Assembly: GCF_001905795.1 (NCBI RefSeq)
Contig: NZ_LIXJ01000009.1
Span: 1 to 64,000 of the forward strand
DNA length: 64,000 nt
Source: Streptomyces sp. CB01580
GTDB lineage: Bacteria; Actinomycetota; Actinomycetes; Streptomycetales; Streptomycetaceae
Direction: 5' to 3'
Part shown: one piece after another, positions 1 to 8,431 of the stretch
How the letters are laid out: the number at the start of each line of letters is the position of its first letter
How positions within the stretch are numbered: position 1 is the first letter of the stretch
Notes under the pieces: generated by a model
The model's database searches: none
Told to the model about the DNA's origin: nothing
Seen by the model: only the letters and a program-made list of their open reading frames with translations
Position numbers and translations under genes: made by a program

Positions 1-206
1 GACATCGATGTGGTGCCGGGGACGATGAAGGGCCACCGGATCCGTCGCCGCCCATCGTCAACGGGGAAGAGCAAAAGCCGAACGGGCACGCCCCCACCGG
101 GAGGTCGCCAACGGGGCTTGCGGCCCCCCCCCGGCACGCCCTCCCCGACCGTCGCCGTCCGGCCGTTCGGCCGCATCACGCCCCGGCCGCATGCCAGGCT
201 GGGGGG
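1..206. other. Non-coding or unassigned left edge
   Basis: I see no convincing gene here. A weak GGGGC/GCCCC hairpin (113-127) could end a gene lying to the left. The open frame that runs through this stretch overlaps the next gene in another frame and has no recognisable protein features. Confidence 0.4.
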
Positions 207-869
207 ATGTCCTCCGAGTCCACCACCCCCGACGGCCGGCACACTCCGGCCGAACCGACGCCGCTCGCGGGCGGTGAGGTCTTCCGAAGCGCGGATGCCG
301 GGACGGTGCTGGACTTCTGGCGCTACGCGATGCCCGATCTGCGGACCAACACGACCCGGGGCCTGCTCGCGGAGTTCCTGGTCCACCGCGCGGTCGGCGC
401 CGAGCAGCGCAACGCGGAATGGGAGAGCTTCGACGTCCTGGCACCGGACGGGCTGAAGATCGAGGTCAAGACCAGTGCCTACCTCCAGGTGTGGGAGCAG
501 CACCGACTGTCGGAGATCCGTTTCTCCCGGCTGCGCGGGCGGACCTGGACGCCCGAGGACGGCGATGCCGCGGAGCAGTCCTACAACGCGGACGTCTACG
601 TCTTCGCACTCCACACCGCGCGTACCCACGCCGCGTACGACCCGCTCGACGTCGGCCAGTGGTGCTTCCACGTCGCCTCCCGGGCGCTCGTGGAGGCCAC
701 GGGGCAGGCCAGTCTGGGCCTGGCCTCCGTACGGAGGCTCTGCGGCGAACCCGTCGGCTACGGGGAGCTCGCGGAGCGGATCAGGGCCTGTGCCCTTCGG
801 CCGCTCCCGTTGCCCGGTGCCACCGCCGAGTCCGTCGACGCCGTCGAAGCCGCCCCTGTGGATGCGTGA
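207..869 (+). CDS. Hypothetical protein with PD-(D/E)XK nuclease-like signature
   Basis: A 220-residue soluble protein that I do not recognise by name. Residues about 50-90 carry a pattern typical of the PD-(D/E)XK fold: an acidic helix residue (E56 in LLAEFLV), an aspartate on a strand (D76 in FDVL) and an E-x-K strand (E86-V-K88 in KIEVKTS). This suggests a restriction-endonuclease-like core, possibly a DNA nuclease, but I cannot assign a substrate. The remaining two thirds show no known motif. It lies 150 bp upstream of two alkylation-repair genes on the same strand, which fits a DNA-related role. The ATG at 207 follows a G-run directly and the Shine-Dalgarno spacing is poor, so a later start is possible. 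Confidence 0.75.
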   Translation: MSSESTTPDGRHTPAEPTPLAGGEVFRSADAGTVLDFWRYAMPDLRTNTTRGLLAEFLVHRAVGAEQRNAEWESFDVLAPDGLKIEVKTSAYLQVWEQHRLSEIRFSRLRGRTWTPEDGDAAEQSYNADVYVFALHTARTHAAYDPLDVGQWCFHVASRALVEATGQASLGLASVRRLCGEPVGYGELAERIRACALRPLPLPGATAESVDAVEAAPVDA

Positions 870-1019
870 CGGGCGGCGCGTGGCAGGTGACGGGTGGCGG
901 CATCGGCCCGGTGCGATGTCCGAATACCGCCGGTCGCGGTGCGGCCGGGGACGCAGACTGATGAGTGCCGGACGATGATCCTGTCGCCTCCGGCACGACA
1001 GGCGCGGAGAGGACGAGCC

Positions 1020-1529
1020 ATGACCATGTACGCGACGGTCGACAGCCCGCTGGGTGAACTGCTGCTGGTCGGCGAGGAGACCGCCGACGCGGCCGGAGGG
1101 GTCGCGCTCGCCTCGCTCTCCCTGCCCGGCCAGAAGGGCGCCGCGGTCGTCCGGGACGACTGGGTACGCGCGCCGGACGCCTTCGAGGGAATCGCCGCAC
1201 AGCTGCGGGAGTACTTCGCGGGGCGGCTGACCCGTTTCGACATCGTGTACGCCGACGGCGCGGGCACGGACTTCCAGCGCCGGGTGTGGGCCGCGCTCGA
1301 CACTCTCCCGTACGGGGAGACCGTGTCGTACGGGCAGGTCGCCGAGCGCGTGGGAGCGTCCGGGGCGGGTGTGCGGGCCGTGGGCACGGCGATCGGCCGC
1401 AACCCGCTGCTGGTCGTACGGCCGTGCCATCGGGTGATCGGCGCGGACGGGGCCCTGCGCGGCTACGCGGGCGGCGTGGAGCGCAAGGAACGGCTGTTGA
1501 GGCTGGAAGGCGCCCTGGTGGTGCGCTGA
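1020..1529 (+). CDS. ogt: Methylated-DNA--protein-cysteine S-methyltransferase
   Basis: A 169-residue O6-alkylguanine-DNA alkyltransferase, which moves the alkyl group from O6-methylguanine (or O4-methylthymine) to its own cysteine in one suicide reaction. The active-site motif PCHRVIG is present with acceptor C136. The preceding helix-turn-helix region (YGETVSYGQVAERVG, about 98-112) and the GTAIGRNP segment are typical. The length matches the Ogt class, with no Ada-type N-terminal domain. I chose the ATG at 1020 because GGAGAGGA lies just upstream; the frame is open further upstream but does not look coding. alkB starts one base after the stop, so the two are almost certainly co-transcribed. 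Confidence 0.95.
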   Translation: MTMYATVDSPLGELLLVGEETADAAGGVALASLSLPGQKGAAVVRDDWVRAPDAFEGIAAQLREYFAGRLTRFDIVYADGAGTDFQRRVWAALDTLPYGETVSYGQVAERVGASGAGVRAVGTAIGRNPLLVVRPCHRVIGADGALRGYAGGVERKERLLRLEGALVVR

Positions 1530-1530
1530 C

Positions 1531-2205
1531 ATGTCCGGGCTCTTTCCCAGGCCGCGGGCCGTCGTGGCGCCGGGGGCCGTGCACGTGCCGGAGTGGCTGT
1601 CGCCCGCGCGTCGGCGGGAGCTGGTGGCCGCCTGCCGGGAGTGGGCGCGAGGGCCGGTGCCGCTGCGGCACACGGTGCTGCCGGGCGGCGGTGTGATGTC
1701 GGTGCGGACGGTCTGCCTGGGCTGGCACTGGCAGCCGTACCACTACTCGCGCACGGCCGACGACGTGAACGGCGCGCGGGTCGCCGCGTTCCCCGACCGG
1801 CTCGCGGAGCTGGGCCGGGAGGCGCTGGTGGCGGCGTACGGGGACGAGAGCCCCGCGCGGGCGTACGCGCCGGACGCAGCCCTCGTCAACTTCTACGACG
1901 GCGCGGCACGGATGGGCATGCACCAGGACAAGGAGGAACGGTCCGGTGCCCCGGTGGTGTCGCTCAGCATCGGCGCCACCTGCGTCTTCCGCTTCGGCAA
2001 CACGGAGAACAGGGGAAAGCCCTACACGGACGTGGAGTTGGCCTCCGGCGACCTGTTCGTCTTCGGCGGCCCGTCGCGCTTCGCTTTCCACGGCGTACCG
2101 AGAATCGTCCCTGGGACGGCCGATCCCGCGTCGGGGCTGGGCCATGGCCGGCTCAACCTGACCCTGCGCGAGACGGGACTCGACCCTCTCGCCCCTTCCG
2201 GATAG
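1531..2205 (+). CDS. alkB: Alpha-ketoglutarate-dependent dioxygenase AlkB
   Basis: A 224-residue Fe(II)/2-oxoglutarate dioxygenase of the AlkB family, which oxidatively removes methyl groups such as 1-methyladenine and 3-methylcytosine from DNA or RNA. The iron ligands are visible as H131-x-D133 (MGMHQDKEE) and H187 (FAFHGVPR). The 2-oxoglutarate/substrate signature R207-x-N209-x-T-x-R213 (GRLNLTLR) follows. NFYDGAARMGMH is the usual lead-in to the metal site. The gene starts one base after ogt ends, forming a two-gene direct-reversal repair unit. It converges with the SMI1/KNR4 gene on the other strand. No Ada-like regulator is visible nearby. Confidence 0.95.
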   Translation: MSGLFPRPRAVVAPGAVHVPEWLSPARRRELVAACREWARGPVPLRHTVLPGGGVMSVRTVCLGWHWQPYHYSRTADDVNGARVAAFPDRLAELGREALVAAYGDESPARAYAPDAALVNFYDGAARMGMHQDKEERSGAPVVSLSIGATCVFRFGNTENRGKPYTDVELASGDLFVFGGPSRFAFHGVPRIVPGTADPASGLGHGRLNLTLRETGLDPLAPSG

Positions 2206-2266
2206 TCCGGGTGGTCCGCAGGGCCCGAGGAGCGGACGGCCCACGGGTCGGACGGTCCGAGGAGCG

Positions 2267-2878
2267 TCAGGGGCGAGTGGCTCTCCCGGCGTCGGCGGAC
2301 ACGGCGCCGACGGCCACGGGGCGTATGCGGGCGCCGAAGTCGGGCCACGGCTCCATGTCGGCTTCCTCGTCCTCCGCCTCCTCGCAGTGCCACGCGGTGC
2401 CGTCCAGCCAGGCGTGGAGCCACTGGGCGAGATCGGGCTTGTCCACGTACCAGGCGAGCTCCGGCACACCGGCGTTCGGCTCGAAGAGCAGGACCGTGGT
2501 GCGCTCGCTGCGGCAGTCCACGCAGGAGTACATCCCACAGCCCAGACTGCATATCGGCAGCACGCCCTCCGGCCACGGCCACTCCCCCTCCTCCGCGTCG
2601 TCCCGGCGCAGCGCGAGGTATTGCGCGACGGCGGACTCCTCCCCGTCGGGCGTCCGGTCGCCGATCAGCGGCAGGAAGCCGTACGCAGGCCCGAAGCCGC
2701 CGTTGGCCGTCCGGGTGTAGAGCGCGGTCAGCAGCGGCGGCAGGGGGAAGCCCAGGGCGGCCTCGGCCCGCTCGACGCCCTCGGCGGACAGGGGCGCCGG
2801 AAGGGGGTACGCCGCCCAGCGCGGCCCGGTGCGCGCGGTCTTCTCCACGGTCGCCAGCAACTGCTCGATGTCCATCAT
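2267..2878 (-). CDS. SMI1/KNR4 family protein
   Basis: A 203-residue cytoplasmic protein. The N-terminal part (LSAEGVERAEAALGFPLPPLLTALYTRTANGGFGP, in pieces) is the classic start of the SMI1/KNR4 fold, often found as immunity or adaptor proteins in bacteria. A cluster of cysteines around SLGCGMYSCVDCR in the middle could bind metal or be structural. No toxin gene is adjacent, so an immunity role is only a family-based guess. I start at the first of two adjacent ATGs (2878 or 2875), because the domain begins there; neither has a strong ribosome-binding site. It is convergent with alkB. Confidence 0.8.
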   Translation of the reverse strand: MMDIEQLLATVEKTARTGPRWAAYPLPAPLSAEGVERAEAALGFPLPPLLTALYTRTANGGFGPAYGFLPLIGDRTPDGEESAVAQYLALRRDDAEEGEWPWPEGVLPICSLGCGMYSCVDCRSERTTVLLFEPNAGVPELAWYVDKPDLAQWLHAWLDGTAWHCEEAEDEEADMEPWPDFGARIRPVAVGAVSADAGRATRP

Positions 2879-2991
2879 GCGTTCATGGTGAGTGACGGCA
2901 CTGACAATCGGCCGGAGCGGTGGTCCGGGCCGTCGGCCGAGACCGGCGGCGAACGGCGCTGCCGGGCGAAACACGTGGAAGGCTGGGAGAC

Positions 2992-3393
2992 ATGAAGCTG
3001 CTGCAACTGATCCTGAACGTCCTGTGGGTGGTGTTCTGCGGGTTCTGGATGGCCCTCGGATATCTGGTGGCCGCGATCATCTGCTTCGTGCTGATCGTGA
3101 CGATCCCGTTCGGCATCGCGTCCCTGAGGATCGCGGGCTACGTCCTGTGGCCGTTCGGGCGGACCACCGTGGAACGGCCCGACGCGGGGGCGCCCTCGTG
3201 CGTCGGCAACGTCATCTGGCTGGTCTTCGCCGGGTGGTGGCTGGCGCTCGGGCACCTGCTGACCAGCATCCCGCTGTTCGTGTCGATCATCGGCATCCCG
3301 TTCGGCTGGGCGAACCTGAAGCTGATCCCGATCTCCCTCATGCCGCTGGGGCGCGAGGTGGTCCCGACCGACGAGAGGTTCGGGGCGCGGTAG
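2992..3393 (+). CDS. YccF domain-containing inner-membrane protein
   Basis: A 133-residue integral membrane protein with two repeated halves. Each has a tryptophan-rich hydrophobic helix (LWVVFCGFWMALGYL and IWLVFAGWWLALGHLL) followed by a helix ending in IPFG (VTIPFGIASLR and IIGIPFGWANLK). That internal duplication is the YccF family hallmark. Function is unknown for the family. I start at the ATG at 2992, preceded by GGAAGGCTGGGAG; the frame is open upstream but the family begins here. The gene converges with htpX, and a GTCCCG/CGGGAC hairpin (3459-3481) in the gap may terminate one or both. Confidence 0.88.
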   Translation: MKLLQLILNVLWVVFCGFWMALGYLVAAIICFVLIVTIPFGIASLRIAGYVLWPFGRTTVERPDAGAPSCVGNVIWLVFAGWWLALGHLLTSIPLFVSIIGIPFGWANLKLIPISLMPLGREVVPTDERFGAR

Positions 3394-3489
3394 CGGACCG
3401 CACGGAAACAGAAGCGACGGGAATGGAACGGAGGCGGTTCGCGCGGAGCGCCTCGTGCGTCCCGGTGCCGGTGCGCGGGACCGACGGCG

Positions 3490-4353
3490 TCACGGGCGGC
3501 GGCCCGCCATCTGTTCCAGCCGGGCGATGCGCTCCGCCATCGGCGGGTGCGTCGAGAACAGCTTGGACATGCCCTGACCGGGGCGGAAGGGGTTCGCGAT
3601 CATCATGTGGCTCGCGGTCTCGATCCTCGGCTCGGGAGGCAGCGGGAGCTGCTTCGTCCCCGCGTCGAGCTTCCGCAGGGCACCGGCGAGGGCCAGCGGG
3701 TCGCCGGTGAGCTGGGCACCCGAGGCGTCCGCCTCGTACTCGCGGGAGCGGCTCACGGCCAGCTGGATGACGGAGGCGGCGAGCGGGCCGAGGATCATGA
3801 TCAGCAGCATGCCGAGAATGCCGGGACCCTCGTCGTCGTCGGACCGGCCCACCGGGACCAGCCAGGCGAAGTTGACCAGGAACATGACGACGGAGGCGAG
3901 TGCCCCGGCGACTGACGAGATCAGGATGTCGCGGTTGTAGACGTGGCTCAGCTCGTGCCCGAGGACGCCGCGCAGCTCTCTCTCGTCGAGGATCTGGAGG
4001 ATGCCCTCGGTGCAGCAGACCGCCGCGTTGCGCGGGTTTCGGCCGGTGGCGAAGGCGTTGGGGGCCTGGGTCGGGGAGATGTAGAGCCGGGGCATGGGCT
4101 GCCGGGCGGCCGTCGAGAGCTCGCGGACCATGCGGTACAGCCCCGGCGCCTCGAACTCGCTCACGGGTCGGGCGCGCATGGCCTTCAGCGCCAGCTTGTC
4201 GCTGTTCCAGTACGCGTAGGCGTTGGTGCCGACGGCCACGAGGAGCGCGACGATCAGGCCCGTACGTCCGAAGAAGCTTCCGATGACGATGATGAGCGCG
4301 GAGAGACCGCCGAGAAGTACTGCGGTCTTCAGCCCGTTGTGCCGGCGGTGCAC
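3490..4353 (-). CDS. htpX: Zinc metalloprotease HtpX (M48B family)
   Basis: A 287-residue membrane-bound metalloprotease for quality control of membrane proteins. Two N-terminal hydrophobic helices (about 10-28 and 30-48) precede the catalytic HELSH motif (H133, E134, H137). Two more membrane-helix candidates lie at about 143-167 and 178-200. The third zinc ligand is E205 in SRSREYEADASGA. The start is a GTG at 4353 with GGAGGG about 10 bases upstream. It follows mscL on the same strand with a 276-bp gap that holds a dyad symmetry, so it probably has its own promoter. Confidence 0.93.
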   Translation of the reverse strand: MHRRHNGLKTAVLLGGLSALIIVIGSFFGRTGLIVALLVAVGTNAYAYWNSDKLALKAMRARPVSEFEAPGLYRMVRELSTAARQPMPRLYISPTQAPNAFATGRNPRNAAVCCTEGILQILDERELRGVLGHELSHVYNRDILISSVAGALASVVMFLVNFAWLVPVGRSDDDEGPGILGMLLIMILGPLAASVIQLAVSRSREYEADASGAQLTGDPLALAGALRKLDAGTKQLPLPPEPRIETASHMMIANPFRPGQGMSKLFSTHPPMAERIARLEQMAGRRP

Positions 4354-4400
4354 GGTACGCCCTCCAAGTGGTGCGGCAGGGGAACCCTTTGCTCGGTGGT

Positions 4401-4419
4401 CTCCACTTCCCCAGTGGAG
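4401..4419. promoter_or_regulatory. Inverted repeat upstream of htpX
   Basis: A perfect 7-bp dyad, CTCCACT and AGTGGAG, is separated by TCCCC about 50 bp upstream of the htpX GTG. The position fits an operator or a 5'-leader hairpin. No regulator can be named. Confidence 0.35.
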
Positions 4420-4629
4420 CCTCCCGTACGGGTCAACGCCAGGCGAGGTGAGCTAGTTCCCTTGTGCGTGCCGCCGCGGGGCGGGGCCGGGACGGGACAC
4501 GCGGTCCGGGCGGGCGCTGCGCCGTACGGGTGGCGGGGCCGTGTGCGCCTCGTCACCCGTGTCCGTACCGTGCCGTACCGCGCTCCCGGGCGGGGTCCGT
4601 GCCGTGTCCGGGAGCCGTGTCCGGGCGGG

Positions 4630-5088
4630 TCAGCGCTGGGCGGGGAACCCGGCGACCGCGAGGGCCTCGGGGTCCGGCTCGATCTCGCTGGTGCAGTGGG
4701 CGCAGCGGGAGGCGATGGCCGGGATCTCGGTGTAGCAGCGCGGGCAGTCGCGGACGGCGGCCTTGATGTCGACCTTCTCGTCGGCCTTGGAGAAACGGTT
4801 CTGGACCTTCGCCATGGGCACGACGACGCCGAAGTAGAGCACCGCGGCGGTGATCAGGAAGGCGATGGCGGCGGCCAGGAACTTCCCGTACGGGAAGACC
4901 GTGCCCTCGATCGCGAACTCCGCGGAGCTGAAGTCGCCGACCGAGCCGGTGGCGAGGCCGATCAGCGGGGTGATGAACGCGGTGCTGAATCCGGTGACGA
5001 CGGCGGTGAACGCGGATCCGACGGCCAGACCGATGGCCATCGAGATGATGTTTCCGCGCAGGATGAAGTCCTTGAACCCGTTCAGCAC
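4630..5088 (-). CDS. mscL: Large-conductance mechanosensitive channel with C-terminal zinc-ribbon
   Basis: A 152-residue MscL channel subunit that gates under membrane tension during hypo-osmotic shock. The N-terminal signature GFKDFILRGN and the first helix (IISMAIGLAVGSAFTAVV) are followed by a periplasmic loop and the second helix (about 69-92, ending in PMAKVQ). The usual cytoplasmic helix is shortened. It is followed by a C-x2-C...C-x2-C cluster (C115, C118, C129, C132) that looks like a zinc ribbon, giving a C-terminus unlike the E. coli channel. The gene lies between the end of the second nuo cluster and htpX, all on the minus strand. Confidence 0.93.
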   Translation of the reverse strand: MLNGFKDFILRGNIISMAIGLAVGSAFTAVVTGFSTAFITPLIGLATGSVGDFSSAEFAIEGTVFPYGKFLAAAIAFLITAAVLYFGVVVPMAKVQNRFSKADEKVDIKAAVRDCPRCYTEIPAIASRCAHCTSEIEPDPEALAVAGFPAQR

Positions 5089-5143
5089 TGCTTTTGCTCC
5101 CTCTGGGACCTGGGTGTGTTGTCGCGATGTGCGGCCCTAGACC

Positions 5144-5170
5144 TTGCCCTGTGCGGACCGTCCCGGGCAA
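5144..5170. terminator. Possible weak terminator of second nuo cluster
   Basis: TTGCCC and GGGCAA form a 6-bp stem with a 15-base loop, just past the end of nuoN2 on the minus strand. The stem is short, so this is tentative. Confidence 0.3.
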
Positions 5171-5186
5171 ACCGATCTCGGGTGTG

Positions 5187-6851
5187 TCAGAAGAGACCGA
5201 CGGCGGCGAATTCCAGGATGGTCTGCGGGGCTCCGGAGAGCACGATGCCCACGACGGCGGTGAGGGCGATCGCGAGGGTGACGGGGACCGGGACATGGTG
5301 CCCGGTGGAGGCGGGTGCGGCCGGGCTCACGGCCGGTGTCCCGCCGGCGGGCCGGTCCGCAGCCTCGTCCGCTGCCCGCTCCGGGGCGCGGAAGATCACC
5401 GCCGTCCACCGCAGGTAGTAGTACAACGCGATCACCACGTTGACGGCCATGACGACCGCGAGCCAGCCGAGTCCCGCGTCGACGGCGGCGGAGAAGACCG
5501 TGACCTTGGCGAAGAGGCCGATGATGCCGGGCGGCAGACCGGCCAGGCACAGCAGGAAGAAGGCCAGCGCGAGGGCGGCGAGGGGGCGGTCGGCGTAGAG
5601 GCCGCGGTAGTCGGAGAGCCGGTTTCCGGGGTGGGTACGCGCGACGAGCGCGGCGACCGCGAACGCGCCGAGGTTCACGACGGCGTACATGAGGGCGTAC
5701 GCGACGGTGGAACCGACGTGCCGGTCGCTGGCGTACGCGGCGGCGGCGATCGGCACCAGGAGGTAGCCGGCCTGGCCGACGGACGACCAGGCGAGCAGGC
5801 GTACGGCGCTGCGGGCGCGGTCGGCGTTCTGGCGCAGGGCCGCGACATTGCCGATGGTCATGGTGAGGGCGGCGAGGACGGCGAGGGCCGGTCCCCAGAC
5901 GTCCGCGTACGCCGGGAAGCCGATCACCGTGACGAGGATGAGGCCGGAGAAGCCGGCCGCCTTGCCGACGACCGAGAGGTACGCGGCGACCGGCAGGGGG
6001 GCGCCGACGTAGGTGTCGGGGACCCAGAAGTGGAAGGGCACGGCGGCCGTCTTGAAGGCGAAGCCGACGAGGGTGAGGACGACGCCCGTCTCGGCGAGGG
6101 TGCCGAGCTGTCCGGGGACGTCGTCGAGCCGGGTGGCTAGTTCCGTGAGATGGAGGGTGCCGGTGGCCGCGTACACGAAGCTGACGCCGAGGAGCATGAC
6201 GGCGGTGGCGACGACGGAGGACAGGAAGAACTTCAGCGCGGCCTCGGAGGACCGGCGGTCGCCGCGCTTGAGGCCGACGAGGGCGAAGGCGGGCAGCGAG
6301 GCGACTTCGAGGGCGATGACGAGGGTGGCGAGGTCGCGGGCGGCGGGCAGCAGCACGGCGCCGGCCGCGGAGGACAGCAGCAGGAACCAGAACTCGCCGG
6401 CCGGGAGCCTGCGGGTGTCGTCGAGCGAGAGCAGGGCGGTGAGCAGGGCGCCGACGAGGACGAGGGCCTGGATGACGAGGGCGAAGTGGTCGGCGGTGTA
6501 GCTGCAGGCCCCGGTGGCGCCGGTACCGGTGGCGGCCGGGGTGAGGCAGAAGGTGGAGCGGTCGCCGTCCCGCAGCGGGACGAGGAGGGCGAGGGCTGCG
6601 ACGAGTCCGGCGAGGGTGATCAGGCCGAGGACCGGCTTGCGTTCCCTGGGCAGGAAGAGGTCGGCGACCAGGACCACCAGGGCGGCGGCCGCGACGACGA
6701 CGGGGGGCGCGATCGCGAGCCAGTCGACGGACTGGACGAGGCTGGTGGTGCTGTCGGCGGCCGTGGTGACGAGACCGGTGCCGCCGTGGGGCGCGGCGGC
6801 GGCGAGGCCGGGCGCGGTGGTGACGGCGGCCAGGGCTGCGGCTGTGGTCAC
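5187..6851 (-). CDS. nuoN2: NADH-quinone oxidoreductase subunit N, second cluster
   Basis: A 554-residue antiporter-like membrane subunit of complex I. It has multiple hydrophobic helices and keeps the key pumping residues: a glutamate in ALEVASLPAFAL and a lysine in AFKTAAVPFHFWVPD. The start is a GTG at 6851 in a GTGA overlap with the nuoM2 stop, so translation is coupled. The first 50 residues include an extra hydrophobic Ala-rich segment before the first conserved helix. It is the last gene of a ten-gene cluster lacking nuoDEFG. The second copy in this window is at 48588-50291, and the two are clearly diverged. Confidence 0.93.
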   Translation of the reverse strand: MTTAAALAAVTTAPGLAAAAPHGGTGLVTTAADSTTSLVQSVDWLAIAPPVVVAAAALVVLVADLFLPRERKPVLGLITLAGLVAALALLVPLRDGDRSTFCLTPAATGTGATGACSYTADHFALVIQALVLVGALLTALLSLDDTRRLPAGEFWFLLLSSAAGAVLLPAARDLATLVIALEVASLPAFALVGLKRGDRRSSEAALKFFLSSVVATAVMLLGVSFVYAATGTLHLTELATRLDDVPGQLGTLAETGVVLTLVGFAFKTAAVPFHFWVPDTYVGAPLPVAAYLSVVGKAAGFSGLILVTVIGFPAYADVWGPALAVLAALTMTIGNVAALRQNADRARSAVRLLAWSSVGQAGYLLVPIAAAAYASDRHVGSTVAYALMYAVVNLGAFAVAALVARTHPGNRLSDYRGLYADRPLAALALAFFLLCLAGLPPGIIGLFAKVTVFSAAVDAGLGWLAVVMAVNVVIALYYYLRWTAVIFRAPERAADEAADRPAGGTPAVSPAAPASTGHHVPVPVTLAIALTAVVGIVLSGAPQTILEFAAVGLF

Positions 6852-8428
6852 GACTTGCCTCCTGCGAGGAGCTTCTGCACGGCCGGGTCGGTGAGGCCGA
6901 GGAGGACGGCGGGCCACAGGCCGGCGAGGACGGTGAGGGCGACGAGCGGGGTCCAGGTGGCGAACTCGTACGCCTGGACGTCGGTGAGTCGCGGTTCCTC
7001 CCGCTTCGCACCGGTGTCGCCCATGCAGACGCGGCGTACGACGATCAGCATGTACGCGGCGGTGAGCAGGGTGCCGAACGCGGCGATCGCCATGAAGGTG
7101 AGGAAGGCGGGGCGGCTGAGTCCGTCGGCGGGGTCGAAGGAGCCGAACAGGGCGAGCATCTCGCCCCAGAACCCGGCGAGGCCGGGCAGGCCGAGGGAGG
7201 CGATCGCGGCGAAGGCGAGGAGACCGCCGAGGCGCGGCGCCCGGCCGTAGAGCGCGGCTCCGGTCGCGCCGGAGAGGGTGTCGAGGTCGGCGGTGCCGCA
7301 ACGGTCCTTGACGGCACCGACGAGGAAGAACAGCAGGCCGGTGATGAGGCCGTGGGCGATGTTGGCGAAGAGCGCGCCGTTGACGCCGGTGGGGGTCATG
7401 CTCGCGATGCCGAGGAGCACGAAGCCCATGTGTCCGACGGAGGAGTACGCGATCAGCCGCTTGAGGTCGCCCTTGGATCCGGGGCGGGCCAGCGCCAGGC
7501 AGGCGAGTGATCCGTAGACGATGCCGACCACCGCGAAGGCGGCGAGGTAGGGCGCGAAGGTGTGCATGCCGTCGGGGGCTGCGGGGAGCAGGATGCGGAC
7601 GAATCCGTACGTGCCCATCTTCAGCAGGACGCCCGCGAGCAGCACCGAGCCGACGGTCGGGGCGGCGGTGTGGGCGTCGGGGAGCCAGCTGTGCAGCGGC
7701 CACATCGGGGTCTTCACGGCGAGCCCGATCCCGATCGCCAGAACGGCGATGACCTGCACGGACGTGGTGAGCCCACGGCCGTTGTCAGTGGCGAGTGCCA
7801 CCATGTCGAAGGTGCCGCTCTTCAGCCCGATGAGGAGCAGGCCCAGCAGCATGATCACCGAGCCGAGGAGGGTGTAGAGGATGAACTTCCAGGCGGCGGG
7901 CTGCCTGCCCGCACCGCCCCAGCGGGCGATCAGGAAGTACATGGGGATGAGCACCATCTCGAACGCCAGGAAGAACAGCACCAGGTCGAGGACGGCGAAG
8001 GTCGCGAGGGTGCCGGATTCCAGGGCGAGGACGAGAGCGACGAACGCCTTCGGGGAGGGGCCCTCGGGCAGCTTGAAGTAGCTGTACAGCGCACAGAGGA
8101 AGGTCAGCAGCGCGGTCAGTACGAGGAGGGGGAGCGAGATGCCGTCGATGCCCAGGTGGATGCGGACGTGGAGCGCCGGGATCCAGCTGATGTCGGTCGT
8201 GGCCTGCATCTTCGACGGATGGTCGTGGTCGAAGCCCGCGGCGAGGAGGAGTGTGGCGGCGAGGACCGCCCCGGTGACGGTCACGCCGTGGCGGAGCACG
8301 GCCTGGTCGGGGCCGGTGCCCTTCAGTCCGGGCGGGGCGGGCAGCAGAGCGGCCACGGCGCCGACGAGCGGGGCGAGGACGACGAACGCGAGAAGGAACT
8401 GCATCACGGATTCACTGATATCGATCAC
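6848..8428 (-). CDS. nuoM2: NADH-quinone oxidoreductase subunit M, second cluster
   Basis: A 526-residue antiporter-like proton-pumping subunit of complex I. FFLAFEMVLIPMYFL carries the conserved membrane glutamate. AVKTPMWPLHSWLPDAH carries the conserved lysine and histidine, and LKRLIAYSSVGHMGFV is the typical family segment. These retained residues argue for a working pump. The start is taken as the GTG at 8428, three bases after the nuoL2 stop. An ATG eight codons downstream is possible and neither has a strong Shine-Dalgarno. The gene overlaps nuoN2 by four bases. Confidence 0.94.
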   Translation of the reverse strand: MIDISESVMQFLLAFVVLAPLVGAVAALLPAPPGLKGTGPDQAVLRHGVTVTGAVLAATLLLAAGFDHDHPSKMQATTDISWIPALHVRIHLGIDGISLPLLVLTALLTFLCALYSYFKLPEGPSPKAFVALVLALESGTLATFAVLDLVLFFLAFEMVLIPMYFLIARWGGAGRQPAAWKFILYTLLGSVIMLLGLLLIGLKSGTFDMVALATDNGRGLTTSVQVIAVLAIGIGLAVKTPMWPLHSWLPDAHTAAPTVGSVLLAGVLLKMGTYGFVRILLPAAPDGMHTFAPYLAAFAVVGIVYGSLACLALARPGSKGDLKRLIAYSSVGHMGFVLLGIASMTPTGVNGALFANIAHGLITGLLFFLVGAVKDRCGTADLDTLSGATGAALYGRAPRLGGLLAFAAIASLGLPGLAGFWGEMLALFGSFDPADGLSRPAFLTFMAIAAFGTLLTAAYMLIVVRRVCMGDTGAKREEPRLTDVQAYEFATWTPLVALTVLAGLWPAVLLGLTDPAVQKLLAGGKS

Positions 8429-8431
8429 GGC

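Noticed and set aside
2267..2878. SMI1/KNR4 gene as immunity gene of a polymorphic toxin
   Set aside because: No toxin, WXG100 or secretion gene is adjacent.
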